Source of the DNA: DASQVO01 sp035640715
GTDB taxonomy: Bacteria > Actinomycetota > Actinomycetes > Streptosporangiales > Streptosporangiaceae
Assembly: GCA_035640715.1 (NCBI GenBank)
Contig: DASQVO010000306.1
Location: 1 to 24,147 of the forward strand
Direction of reading: 5' to 3'
Length of the DNA: 24,147 bases
A program made the translations under genes and the position numbers. Of this stretch, positions 1 to 6,959 are shown piece by piece; position 1 is the stretch's first letter, and every line of letters starts with the position of its first letter. The notes under the pieces are model-generated. The model had not been told where the DNA came from. It ran no database searches and was given only the letters and a program-made list of their open reading frames with translations.

Positions 1-591
1 GTCACGGTAGCCGCGCTCGCTCGGGTAGGGCGGCTTCGGCCACGGCCACGCGGGCTTGCCCATGAGGGCGGCCAGCATCGCCGTCTCCTCGCCGGCGATG
101 TAGACGTGGTCCTCAAGGCGCAGGTCGACCGGGACGAGCGCGCCTGCGAGGTCCGTGGCGCGCAACGCGGCGATGGCATCGGCCAGTGCCCAGTGCGCCG
201 CGCCGAACTCGCTGTTGATGTAGACGATGATCTCCGCCGCCTCGACCGCACGGGCGGCGATCAGCATGCCCTCGAGGACCTGGTGCGGCGCCCGGGACAT
301 GAGATGACGGTCCTTGTAGGAACCCGGCTCCCCCTCGGCCCCGTTGACGACCAGGTATCTGGGTGCCGCTCCCCGGGCCGCCGCCTCCCACTTCCTGGCG
401 GTGGCGAACCCGGCACCGCCGCGGCCAGCGAGCCCGGCATCGCGCATCGCAGCGATGATCTCCGTACCGGACATGCCGAGCGCCTGGCGCAGCGCCTCAT
501 AGCCGCCGCGCGCGCGGTAACCGTCGATTGTCTCGGCCGGGCCGAGCACATCGAGGTCGGTGATCGGTGCAACCGGCAGCAGCTCAGCCAC
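1..591 (-). CDS. NuoF-like NAD(P)H/FMN-binding flavoprotein subunit, partial (C-terminus beyond window)
   Basis: The visible 197 residues match the N-terminal FMN/NADH-binding part of the NuoF (51 kDa) family. GRGGAGF is at residues 56-62, NGAEGEPGSYKDR at 83-95 and AGEETAML at 166-173, followed by the KPPYPSERG stretch typical of NuoF. In known relatives this module passes electrons between NAD(P) and iron-sulfur clusters. The GTG start at 591 is preceded by a strong GGAGGAGG ribosome binding site. It overlaps the end of the oxidoreductase beta gene by 8 bases, so the two are probably translationally coupled and form one complex. I infer that it lets the 2-oxoacid oxidoreductase reduce NAD(P)+ directly, as the NAD-linked subunit of phenylglyoxylate oxidoreductase does. 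The Fe-S-binding C-terminus is not in the window, so completeness cannot be judged. Confidence 0.85.
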   Translation of the reverse strand, partial: MAELLPVAPITDLDVLGPAETIDGYRARGGYEALRQALGMSGTEIIAAMRDAGLAGRGGAGFATARKWEAAARGAAPRYLVVNGAEGEPGSYKDRHLMSRAPHQVLEGMLIAARAVEAAEIIVYINSEFGAAHWALADAIAALRATDLAGALVPVDLRLEDHVYIAGEETAMLAALMGKPAWPWPKPPYPSERGYRD

Positions 592-1672
592 GGTTTCCTC
601 CTCCTACGGCAGCCGCCGGCCCGGGCACGGGCTCGGTGGCCTGGGGCAGCGACGACGACGTGGGCAGCGTGCGATGAGGCGTCTGGCCGATCCGCACGAC
701 GCCGGGCAGGATCCACTGCTCCCACATCTGGTCGATCTGGGACTGGAAGTAGTCGATGTCCTCGTCGGCGAAGTGCGCGAACCGGCCCTGCCTGCGCAGA
801 TATTCGGCCACTGGCCTCCGGCGCAGCCGCCCGTCGACCATCTGGCGGCTGATGCCCTGGTAGCGCAGCTCACCGTCCAGGCAGTCCCACAGCACCGTGA
901 TCCCGCATTGGACCGCGAGTATCGCCAGCTCGTGAGACTTGCGCGGGTCGAAGTCCCAGCCCTTGGGGCAGGGGTCGTGCGTCTGCACGAAGGTCGGCCC
1001 GTCGATGTCGAGGGCGGTGCGGACCTTCTCCATCAGGTCCATCGCGAATCCGGAGGAGGTGTTGGCGAAGTACCGGCCCTGCGGGTGGCCGGCCATGAGC
1101 AGCGCCGGCACGTTCTTCTTCCACCGGTGGTGGGTGATCCGCTTCTCCGAGCCCGACGGCGTGAACGCCGTGACGGCCCCCCACGGCGTCATCCCTGACG
1201 CCTGGATGTCGGTGTTCGCGTAGGACTCGTTGTCGTACAGGAGGATCAGCAGGTTGTAGCGGGTTTCCTGCATCGCGGCGGACAGCGCGGCCAGGCCCAT
1301 GTCACCGCCGCCGCCGTCACTGCAGAAGGCAATGACGTTGATCCGCTCGTCGGCGATCTTGCCCTTGCGCATCAGTGCCTTGAGCGCGGCAGCCGTGCCG
1401 ACGGCTGAGGATCCGGCGGCCCCGAGCTGGGTGTGCGCCCAGGGCAGCGCCCAGGGCGTGGAGTTATAGCTGGTGTTCGCTACGTACATGCAGCCCGTGG
1501 TGCCGGTGACGAGGGTGCGGGGGCCGGCCACCTTCGCCATGTACCGCATGACGAGGGCGCTTTCGCATCCCTGGCACGTGCGGTGCCCGGACGTATAGAA
1601 CTCCTGCATGGGAAGGACCGTGAGCCGGCGGTTGATCGCCAGGTCGGGTACGGCCAGTTCTGGTGCGGCCAT
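584..1672 (-). CDS. 2-oxoacid (candidate oxalate) oxidoreductase, beta subunit (TPP-binding)
   Basis: The 362-residue protein is a PorB-type thiamine-pyrophosphate subunit. The TPP/Mg motif runs from SDGGGGDMG (about 118-126) to YDNESYANT (146-154). Likely [4Fe-4S] ligands are C33 and C36 (CQGC), C61 (TGCM) and C225 (DPCPKGW), all at positions usual for the family. This subunit would hold the TPP on which the 2-oxoacid is decarboxylated and the proximal cluster that takes the electrons. The ATG at 1672 shares one base with the alpha stop codon (TGATG), which decides the start over an upstream extension of 28 residues. It has a longer C-terminal tail, Pro/Ala-rich after about residue 335, than typical PorB. 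The substrate is argued from the alpha subunit, not from this one. Confidence 0.9.
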   Translation of the reverse strand: MAAPELAVPDLAINRRLTVLPMQEFYTSGHRTCQGCESALVMRYMAKVAGPRTLVTGTTGCMYVANTSYNSTPWALPWAHTQLGAAGSSAVGTAAALKALMRKGKIADERINVIAFCSDGGGGDMGLAALSAAMQETRYNLLILLYDNESYANTDIQASGMTPWGAVTAFTPSGSEKRITHHRWKKNVPALLMAGHPQGRYFANTSSGFAMDLMEKVRTALDIDGPTFVQTHDPCPKGWDFDPRKSHELAILAVQCGITVLWDCLDGELRYQGISRQMVDGRLRRRPVAEYLRRQGRFAHFADEDIDYFQSQIDQMWEQWILPGVVRIGQTPHRTLPTSSSLPQATEPVPGPAAAVGGGNRG

Positions 1673-2973
1673 CAGCGCGCACTCCCTTCCGCGGTCTCGT
1701 TGAGTTTGCTGGTTTCGTACCGCGGATCGGATTCCGGCCCCCGCACGCCGATCCACTGACAGGTTGCATCCCGCTCGCCACGGGCCACCGCCTGCTCAAC
1801 CGCCTCCTGCATCTCCGCCATGTTCTCCACGGAAACCTCGCGCCCGCCCAGGCCGGCGATGAACGGGACGATCACGGGCCTGCGGTCTTCGGGGAAGAGC
1901 GCCGCCGCGACCTCGGTGTACAGGACGCCGCCATATGAGCTGGAGCCGAAGGAGTAGTCCCTGTCCACGATGCCGGCGCCCTTCACATTGCGCAGCACCG
2001 ACCGCAGCTCAGGCTGGGGGAAGGGCCGGAACCACTTGACCCGGACGAAGCCGACCTTCTTGCCCGCCTCGCGCATCCGGTCCACCGCCACCTTGCCGAC
2101 CATGCCGACGGTGCCCATGCCCAGCAGGGCGTACTCGGCGTCCTCCATGCGGTAGGTGTCGATGAACGGGTCCGCCGGCCCCCGGCCGAAGACGCGTCCG
2201 AAGTCCTCGGTGGCCTCGGTGATGACGGCCCGCGCCCGGCGCATCGCCGCGTCGGACTGGCGGCGCGCCTCCATGACCCAGTCCTCGTTGAACTGCGGCG
2301 CGACCGAAATCGGATTGTCCGGGTGGAAGCGCCGGTCACCCAGGTCGTACGGCGGGACGAATTGCCGCACGGCCTCCGCGTCCGGTACCCGGACGATGTG
2401 CTGGGAGTGAGTGAGGAAAGCGCCATCCATCGATAGCGCACACGGCAGCATGACGCGCTTATCCTCGCCCACCCGGTAGGCCATGAGCGTCATGTCCAGG
2501 GCCTCCTGGGCGGTCTCCACCCAGTACAGCAGCCAGCCCGTGTCGCGGACCATCATTGCGTCGTTGTGCTCAACGCCGAACGCGCCGGGATCGTCGAGGG
2601 CCCGGTTGCCGACGAGGGCGACCACGGGCAGGCGCAGGGACGCGGTCACGACCAGCGCCTCCATGCCGTACATCCACCCGACACCCGAGGAGCCGATGAA
2701 CGAACGGGCGCCCACGAGCGAGGCGTGCTTGCCGATCTCGAACTGGGAGTGCTCCGATTCCGCGACGATGAACTCGGCATCCATCTCGCCGTTGGCGATC
2801 ATCTTGCTGACCGCCGTCATCACGCTGTCGTATGGCCTGATCGGGTAGCCGGCCAGCACGTCCACGTCCAGCAGCCGCAAGGCTTGCGCAACCGCGTCAC
2901 AGCCGGTGATTATCTCCTCGCGATCCGTAGGAACCACGCGGCCACCCGGCGCCGTTTCCTGAATTGTCGTCAT
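1672..2973 (-). CDS. 2-oxoacid (candidate oxalate) oxidoreductase, alpha subunit
   Basis: The 433-residue protein is a PorA-type subunit, with the pyrimidine-binding domain first and the transketolase C-terminal-like domain from about residue 290. Pyruvate enzymes have YPITPST; this protein has YPIRPYD at 43-49. The loop near the active site reads NRALDD (123-128), where pyruvate enzymes usually have NRALSAP-like sequence. From memory, the Moorella thermoacetica oxalate oxidoreductase alpha subunit uses Arg31, Arg109, Asp112 and Phe117. Here R46, R124, D127 and F132 sit at exactly the same relative spacing (each +15). I therefore infer oxalate, or another small dianionic 2-oxoacid, as substrate, with CoA-independent cleavage to CO2. 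An AAGGA ribosome binding site lies just before the ATG, 24 bases after the gamma-delta stop. Pyruvate or 2-oxoglutarate as substrate is less likely. Confidence 0.88.
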   Translation of the reverse strand: MTTIQETAPGGRVVPTDREEIITGCDAVAQALRLLDVDVLAGYPIRPYDSVMTAVSKMIANGEMDAEFIVAESEHSQFEIGKHASLVGARSFIGSSGVGWMYGMEALVVTASLRLPVVALVGNRALDDPGAFGVEHNDAMMVRDTGWLLYWVETAQEALDMTLMAYRVGEDKRVMLPCALSMDGAFLTHSQHIVRVPDAEAVRQFVPPYDLGDRRFHPDNPISVAPQFNEDWVMEARRQSDAAMRRARAVITEATEDFGRVFGRGPADPFIDTYRMEDAEYALLGMGTVGMVGKVAVDRMREAGKKVGFVRVKWFRPFPQPELRSVLRNVKGAGIVDRDYSFGSSSYGGVLYTEVAAALFPEDRRPVIVPFIAGLGGREVSVENMAEMQEAVEQAVARGERDATCQWIGVRGPESDPRYETSKLNETAEGSAR

Positions 2974-2997
2974 GGGATTCCTTTTCTGCCGGCCGGA

Positions 2998-4068
2998 TCA
3001 GTAGATCCCGTAGTGCGGGATGGGGCCGCCCGCCTCGGCCAGCTTGCCGGCGCGCAGTTGCTCGTAGTCATCCGGATTGCTGGTGTAGAGGCTGTACAGC
3101 GTGTCGTTCGAGTCGAAGACGGCTTCATCGACCATCTCGATACAGCCTTCGACCGGGCAGGCGTCGGCACAGATACCGCACCCGCAGCAGTGCCCGTAGT
3201 TGACGTCGTAGTGGCCGTCGGCCGTCGGGATGAAGCACTCGTCCGGGCAGGCCACGTAGCAGATCTGGCATTTCACGCAGGCGTCGAACTTGACCAGCGG
3301 CCGTGCCGTGCGCGTGGTGTACTTCTGGAACAGTTCGTTGTTGCTTCCGACCTCGATGGCCGGGATCGCGAGGCCCTCGCGCATCTCGGTCCAGCCGGGC
3401 TTGGTGATCGGCGTGTAGGTGTCCTCGGCTCCGACGCCCGCCTCGACCGGGTAGATCTGCACGGCCTCGTAGCCTTCCCGCAGGAAGGCCACGCGCCGTG
3501 CGCCATCCTTGCCGGACTCCGCCTGGGCGACCAGGCTGTCCAGCCCGACCAGCCCGCCTGTTACCCGGGAAACCGCGCCCATCGTGCGGTAATCCGTCCC
3601 GTCGTCGTTGTAGACCCACAGCCCGCCGAACGACGGCACGCCGGGAAGAATCGCGAGGTTCCAGGCGCAGCGCCGGCGCGGGATCAGCCGCAGCAACTCC
3701 TCCGCGGAACGCTTGGACACCACCAGCAGGGTGCCCCCGGGAGCCAGATTGATGTTGACCGGCTGCACGCCGTACCAGGCCCAGGACTCTATGCCCTTGG
3801 TCAGCGTGTCATCCATGACACAGATCACGACGACGTTCTCCGGCTCATACTTGGTCATCTCGACCCGGAGCGCGTCTTCGTCGTCGGCGATCACCGCGAA
3901 CTGTTTGGCGGGAATCCCATTGCGCTCCGGCGAGTCCCCGTAGCGCTGCACCGTACCGCCGATCTTGTCCTCGCGGCGGGCGGCTTTTACCAGTTCCTTC
4001 GTGATGATGCCGGCGAGATTTTTCTGGAAAATCCCCCGGTAGGTGATGTCGACGGAACCAACGGCCAT
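2998..4068 (-). CDS. 2-oxoacid (candidate oxalate) oxidoreductase, fused gamma-delta subunit
   Basis: The 356-residue protein joins two subunits that are separate in many archaeal enzymes. Residues 1 to about 200 resemble the PorG gamma domain. Residues about 240-305 form a bacterial-type 2[4Fe-4S] ferredoxin (PorD). Both cluster motifs are intact: C254-C257-C260-C264 and C284-C287-C290-C294 (CX2CX2CX3C), each followed by Pro. This subunit would carry electrons away from the TPP/beta cluster. As I recall, a gamma-delta fusion is also how the acetogen oxalate oxidoreductase is built, which fits the alpha-subunit residues. It is the first gene of the operon, and the ATG at 4068 follows a GGGACAGG ribosome binding site. 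No frame damage is seen. Confidence 0.88.
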   Translation of the reverse strand: MAVGSVDITYRGIFQKNLAGIITKELVKAARREDKIGGTVQRYGDSPERNGIPAKQFAVIADDEDALRVEMTKYEPENVVVICVMDDTLTKGIESWAWYGVQPVNINLAPGGTLLVVSKRSAEELLRLIPRRRCAWNLAILPGVPSFGGLWVYNDDGTDYRTMGAVSRVTGGLVGLDSLVAQAESGKDGARRVAFLREGYEAVQIYPVEAGVGAEDTYTPITKPGWTEMREGLAIPAIEVGSNNELFQKYTTRTARPLVKFDACVKCQICYVACPDECFIPTADGHYDVNYGHCCGCGICADACPVEGCIEMVDEAVFDSNDTLYSLYTSNPDDYEQLRAGKLAEAGGPIPHYGIY

Positions 4069-4152
4069 CGCACCTGTCCCTTCGCTGACGGCAACTGCTC
4101 AGCTAAGGGGGTCAGCCGTCGGAGCCGGATCGGCCTCCCCGGCGGCTTCTCC

Positions 4153-4176
4153 CCTGGGTCTTTGCCCGACCCCAGG
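4153..4176 (-). terminator. Possible terminator hairpin downstream of the aro operon
   Basis: The sequence shows an 8-bp stem (CCTGGGTC against GACCCCAGG, one bulged C) with a 7-base loop. It lies about 105 bases beyond the second aroK stop and 85 bases before the oxidoreductase gamma-delta start. There is no T tract, so intrinsic termination is uncertain. It may separate the aro transcript from the oxidoreductase operon. The rest of 4069-4281 holds no gene I can support; a further 6-bp dyad (GCTGAC/GTCAGC, 4084-4089 with 4111-4116) lies in the gamma-delta leader. Confidence 0.3.
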
Positions 4177-4281
4177 CGAGTATCAACCGCTCCCGGTGAG
4201 TTTTTGGCCGATCCCGGCACCCCACAGACGGCCGCACGGCCGCGGAGGCCCCTTTAGGCTAAATCTGCGCCCATGGGCCCG

Positions 4282-4791
4282 TCAAGGGTGCGGCGGGGCC
4301 GAAGGTATCCTGGCAAGTTGCTCGATGATGTCACGACTGACCGCCCCGGGCTCGCGGCCATCGGTGGCGACGGTCAGCGTCGATACCGCCTCGTAGGCAG
4401 GCAGCCGCCGCTGGTAGACGGCTTCGAGGTCCGGCCGGCGCAGCATCGGGCGGCCATCGTCGCGACCCACGCGCAGCAGTGCGGCGGAATATCCCACGTG
4501 CAGATACACGACATCGGCGCAGCGCAGAAGTGCGCGCGTATCCGGATGCTCCACCGCACCGCCGCCGAGTGCCAGCACCGCGTCCGGGCCGCCGAGAAGC
4601 CCGGCCACCGTCTCATGCTCGAGGGCACGGAACGCCGGCTCGCCCTTCTCCGCGAAGATCTGCCGGATGGGCTGGCCCGACCGCTCCTCGATGACCGCGT
4701 CGATGTCGATGAAGGGCAGCCCGAGCTCGCCGGCGAGCAGCTGGCCCACCGTGGTCTTCCCGGCGCCCATGAACCCGACGAGGATGATCAC
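4282..4791 (-). CDS. aroK: Shikimate kinase (second copy, canonical)
   Basis: The enzyme phosphorylates shikimate at the 3-hydroxyl with ATP in the chorismate pathway. The 169 residues are full length for the family. Visible are the Walker A GFMGAGKTT, the substrate Asp motif DID, GEPAFR (shikimate-binding Arg), LGGGAV, the LID motif GRPML and the RRLPAYEAV arginine motif. All key residues are present. The GTG start at 4791 overlaps the aroQ stop as GTGA, fixing the start and implying translational coupling. It is the last gene of the aro operon and the second shikimate kinase in it; the other is at 6432-6959 and is more divergent. Confidence 0.92.
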   Translation of the reverse strand: MIILVGFMGAGKTTVGQLLAGELGLPFIDIDAVIEERSGQPIRQIFAEKGEPAFRALEHETVAGLLGGPDAVLALGGGAVEHPDTRALLRCADVVYLHVGYSAALLRVGRDDGRPMLRRPDLEAVYQRRLPAYEAVSTLTVATDGREPGAVSRDIIEQLARIPSAPPHP

Positions 4792-5309
4792 GCCGGCGCC
4801 CCCGGCGTATCCACTGGACCCCGCGCCCTGGTTGACCCTGGCCCTGGCGACTCCGCCGTTCCCGGTGGCTCGGCGGCCGCCAGTTCCGCGATCGCCTGGA
4901 GCGCCAGCTGGTAGGACATCACGCCGAATCCCGCCACGGTCCCGTTCGCGACCCCCGCGACGACCGACGTGTGCCGGAACGACTCTCGCGCCGCCGGGTT
5001 GGACAGGTGCACCTCCACGAGCGGCGCGGTCCGGACGGCGATCGCGTCCCGCAGCGCGTAGGAGTAGTGGGTGAACGCGGCCGGGTTCAGCACCACCGGC
5101 ATCCGGGCATCGGCCGCCTCGTGCAGCCAGCCGATCATCTCGGCCTCGTCGTCGGTCTGCCTGACGTCGACGTGCAGGTTCAGTTTCCGGCCGGTCGCGC
5201 GGCACGTCTCGGCCAGGTCGTTGAATGACACCGTGCCGTACACGTCCGGCTCGCGGGAGCCCAGACGGCCGAGGTTCGGGCCGTTGAGCACGAGCACCTG
5301 CCTGATCAC
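4788..5309 (-). CDS. aroQ: 3-dehydroquinate dehydratase, type II
   Basis: Type II dehydroquinase converts 3-dehydroquinate to 3-dehydroshikimate, the third shikimate-pathway step, as a cytosolic dodecamer in known members. The sequence shows NGPNLGRLG with the following REPDVYG (catalytic Arg and Tyr), NPAAFTHYSYALRDA, VEVHLSNP and RESFRHTSV with the catalytic His. The first 150 residues match the usual family length. The last ~20 are a Pro/Gly/Ala-rich tail. The GTG at 5309 overlaps the aroB stop as GTGA, so an open frame running further upstream is not used. The stop overlaps the next aroK. Confidence 0.93.
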   Translation of the reverse strand: MIRQVLVLNGPNLGRLGSREPDVYGTVSFNDLAETCRATGRKLNLHVDVRQTDDEAEMIGWLHEAADARMPVVLNPAAFTHYSYALRDAIAVRTAPLVEVHLSNPAARESFRHTSVVAGVANGTVAGFGVMSYQLALQAIAELAAAEPPGTAESPGPGSTRARGPVDTPGAPA

Positions 5310-6382
5310 GGGCACACCTCCAGGTAGGCCTGCTCCAGCAGCTCCTCGGGCGGGTCTTCGAGGATGGCCGGCCGGGCGAGGCCATCGAGGATCACGAACC
5401 GCAGCCGGGCGCCGCGCGCCTTCTTGTCCACCGCCATCGCCGGCCGCAGCCCCGGCCACATGCCGGGCCGGTAGGCAGTGGGCAGCCCGACGGAGGTGAG
5501 CACGCTGCGGTGCCGCGCGACGGTCCTGCCGTCGAGCCGCCCGGCCAGCCGGCTCAGCTCGGCGACGTAGACCATGCCGATCGCGACCGCGTCGCCATGC
5601 CGGAAGCGGTACTCCTCCACGCGCTCGATCGCGTGGCCGAGCGTATGCCCGTAGTTCAGCGTCTCCCGCAGGCCCGCCTCACGGAAATCCGCCGACACCA
5701 CGCCCGCCTTGAACCGGATCGCACGCTCGATCAGCTCGCGGGCGTGGCGGCCATGCGGCACCGTGGCTCCCTCGGGGTCGTCTTCTACCAGGTCAAGTAT
5801 CACCGGGTCGGAGATGAATCCCGCCTTGATGACTTCGGCCAGCCCGCTTATGTAATCCGCGCGCGGCACCGTGGCGAGCGAGGCGAGGTCGGCGAGCACC
5901 CCAGCCGGCGCGTGGAATGCCCCGACGAGGTTCTTGCCCTCCGGGATATCAATCGCCGTCTTGCCGCCGATCGCGGCGTCGACCATGCCGAGCAGCGTCG
6001 TCGGCATGAGGACCGCCCGGATCCCGCGCAGCCAGGTGGCGGCGACGAAGCCGGCCAGATCGGTCGCCGCTCCCCCGCCGATCCCGACGATGCAGTCCGA
6101 GCGGCTGACGCGCTGCGCCGCAAGCCGGGACCATAGCCGTGCCGCCACGGTAACCTGCTTGGCTGCCTCGCCATCTGGCACCTCCTCGGCGTATACGCGG
6201 TAACCAGCGTCGGCGAGCGCATGGCAGGCGGGGCGGGCGATGTGATCCACGCCGGCCGAGTGGATCACGACGACCGTGCTCGCTTCCTTCCCCACCAGGC
6301 CGGCCAGCTCGCTCAGCACGCCGGCGCCGACCACGACCTCGTAGGGACGCTCGCCCCCGACGGGGATCCTGGTGATGCTCAC
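5306..6382 (-). CDS. aroB: 3-dehydroquinate synthase
   Basis: The NAD- and metal-dependent enzyme makes 3-dehydroquinate from DAHP. The 358 residues are the normal length. It shows the nucleotide-binding GGGAATDLAGF, PTTLLGMVDAAIGGKTAID, PEGKNLVGAF, the metal-binding Glu in GLAEVIKAG, LNYGHTLGHAIE and HGDAVAIGM, and a DKK near the end. The GTG at 6382 follows a GAAGGAAG ribosome binding site and starts 49 bases after the upstream aroK. Upstream codons in this frame read into aroK and do not look like AroB, so this start is preferred. The stop overlaps aroQ. Confidence 0.94.
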   Translation of the reverse strand: MSITRIPVGGERPYEVVVGAGVLSELAGLVGKEASTVVVIHSAGVDHIARPACHALADAGYRVYAEEVPDGEAAKQVTVAARLWSRLAAQRVSRSDCIVGIGGGAATDLAGFVAATWLRGIRAVLMPTTLLGMVDAAIGGKTAIDIPEGKNLVGAFHAPAGVLADLASLATVPRADYISGLAEVIKAGFISDPVILDLVEDDPEGATVPHGRHARELIERAIRFKAGVVSADFREAGLRETLNYGHTLGHAIERVEEYRFRHGDAVAIGMVYVAELSRLAGRLDGRTVARHRSVLTSVGLPTAYRPGMWPGLRPAMAVDKKARGARLRFVILDGLARPAILEDPPEELLEQAYLEVCP

Positions 6383-6431
6383 GGCGTGCTCACCGCTTCC
6401 TTCACGACGGCCGGTTCCTTCACGCCTGCGT

Positions 6432-6959
6432 TCACCGGGCCGGTCCTTCCGCCGCGAGCCAGCCGGCGATCTCGTCGGCGATCTCCTCCGGTGCGAGCTC
6501 GTCGGCCTGCACGGTGATGACGGCCAGCCGCTCGTAGACCGGCTGCCGCTCCTCCAGCATGCTGCGGAGCCGGCCGCGCGGATTGCCGGGGATGACCACG
6601 TGGGGCCGGTCGAGGCCGAGCCGGCGCACGATCGCGGTGAAGCCCGCCGCGAGGTAGGCGACCCGCTGCCCGGTAAGCGACTGCCGGATATCCGGATCGA
6701 GCACGGCGCCGCTGCCCAGGGCGACCACCGCGCCATCGGCCGCGAGCGCCCGCCGCGCCGCGGCCCGCTCCAGCTCGCGGAACGCGGGCTCGCCATCCTC
6801 GACGAAGATGTCGCCGACCGGCTTGCCCGCCACGGCCTCGACCTCGGCGTCGGTGTCCACGAGCGCGGCGCCGAGCTGGCCCGCCAGCAACTTCCCCACC
6901 ACCGACTTCCCGGCCGCGGGCGGCCCCGTAAGGACGATGACGGGCCCGCTCGCCGTCAT
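6432..6959 (-). CDS. aroK: Shikimate kinase (first copy, variant P-loop neighbourhood)
   Basis: The 175-residue protein occupies the usual aroC-aroK-aroB position. It has the Walker A GPPAAGKS, the DTD substrate motif, GEPAFR, a Mycobacterium-like C-terminal half with DRP as LID arginine, and RQPVYERLA. The shikimate-binding glycine triplet, normally GGG, reads GSG (ALGSGAV). Most functional residues are kept, so it is probably a kinase, but it differs clearly from the copy at 4282-4791. The ATG at 6959 overlaps the aroC stop as ATGA. The two copies may differ in kinetics or substrate, or one may be redundant; the sequence alone cannot say. Confidence 0.88.
   Translation of the reverse strand: MTASGPVIVLTGPPAAGKSVVGKLLAGQLGAALVDTDAEVEAVAGKPVGDIFVEDGEPAFRELERAAARRALAADGAVVALGSGAVLDPDIRQSLTGQRVAYLAAGFTAIVRRLGLDRPHVVIPGNPRGRLRSMLEERQPVYERLAVITVQADELAPEEIADEIAGWLAAEGPAR

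Noticed and set aside
1672..4068. Pyruvate:ferredoxin oxidoreductase as the specific call
   Set aside because: The family is right, but the alpha subunit lacks YPITPST and the usual pyruvate loop, so a plain pyruvate assignment would mislead.
2566..4257. 563-codon plus-strand frame opposite the oxidoreductase genes
   Set aside because: It is antisense to the intact alpha and gamma-delta genes and has the composition expected of a high-GC shadow frame.
4282..5385. Long open frame running upstream of the second aroK
   Set aside because: Its first ~200 codons lie over aroQ in another frame and are Arg/Pro-rich without family features; the GTGA overlap at 4791 marks the true start.
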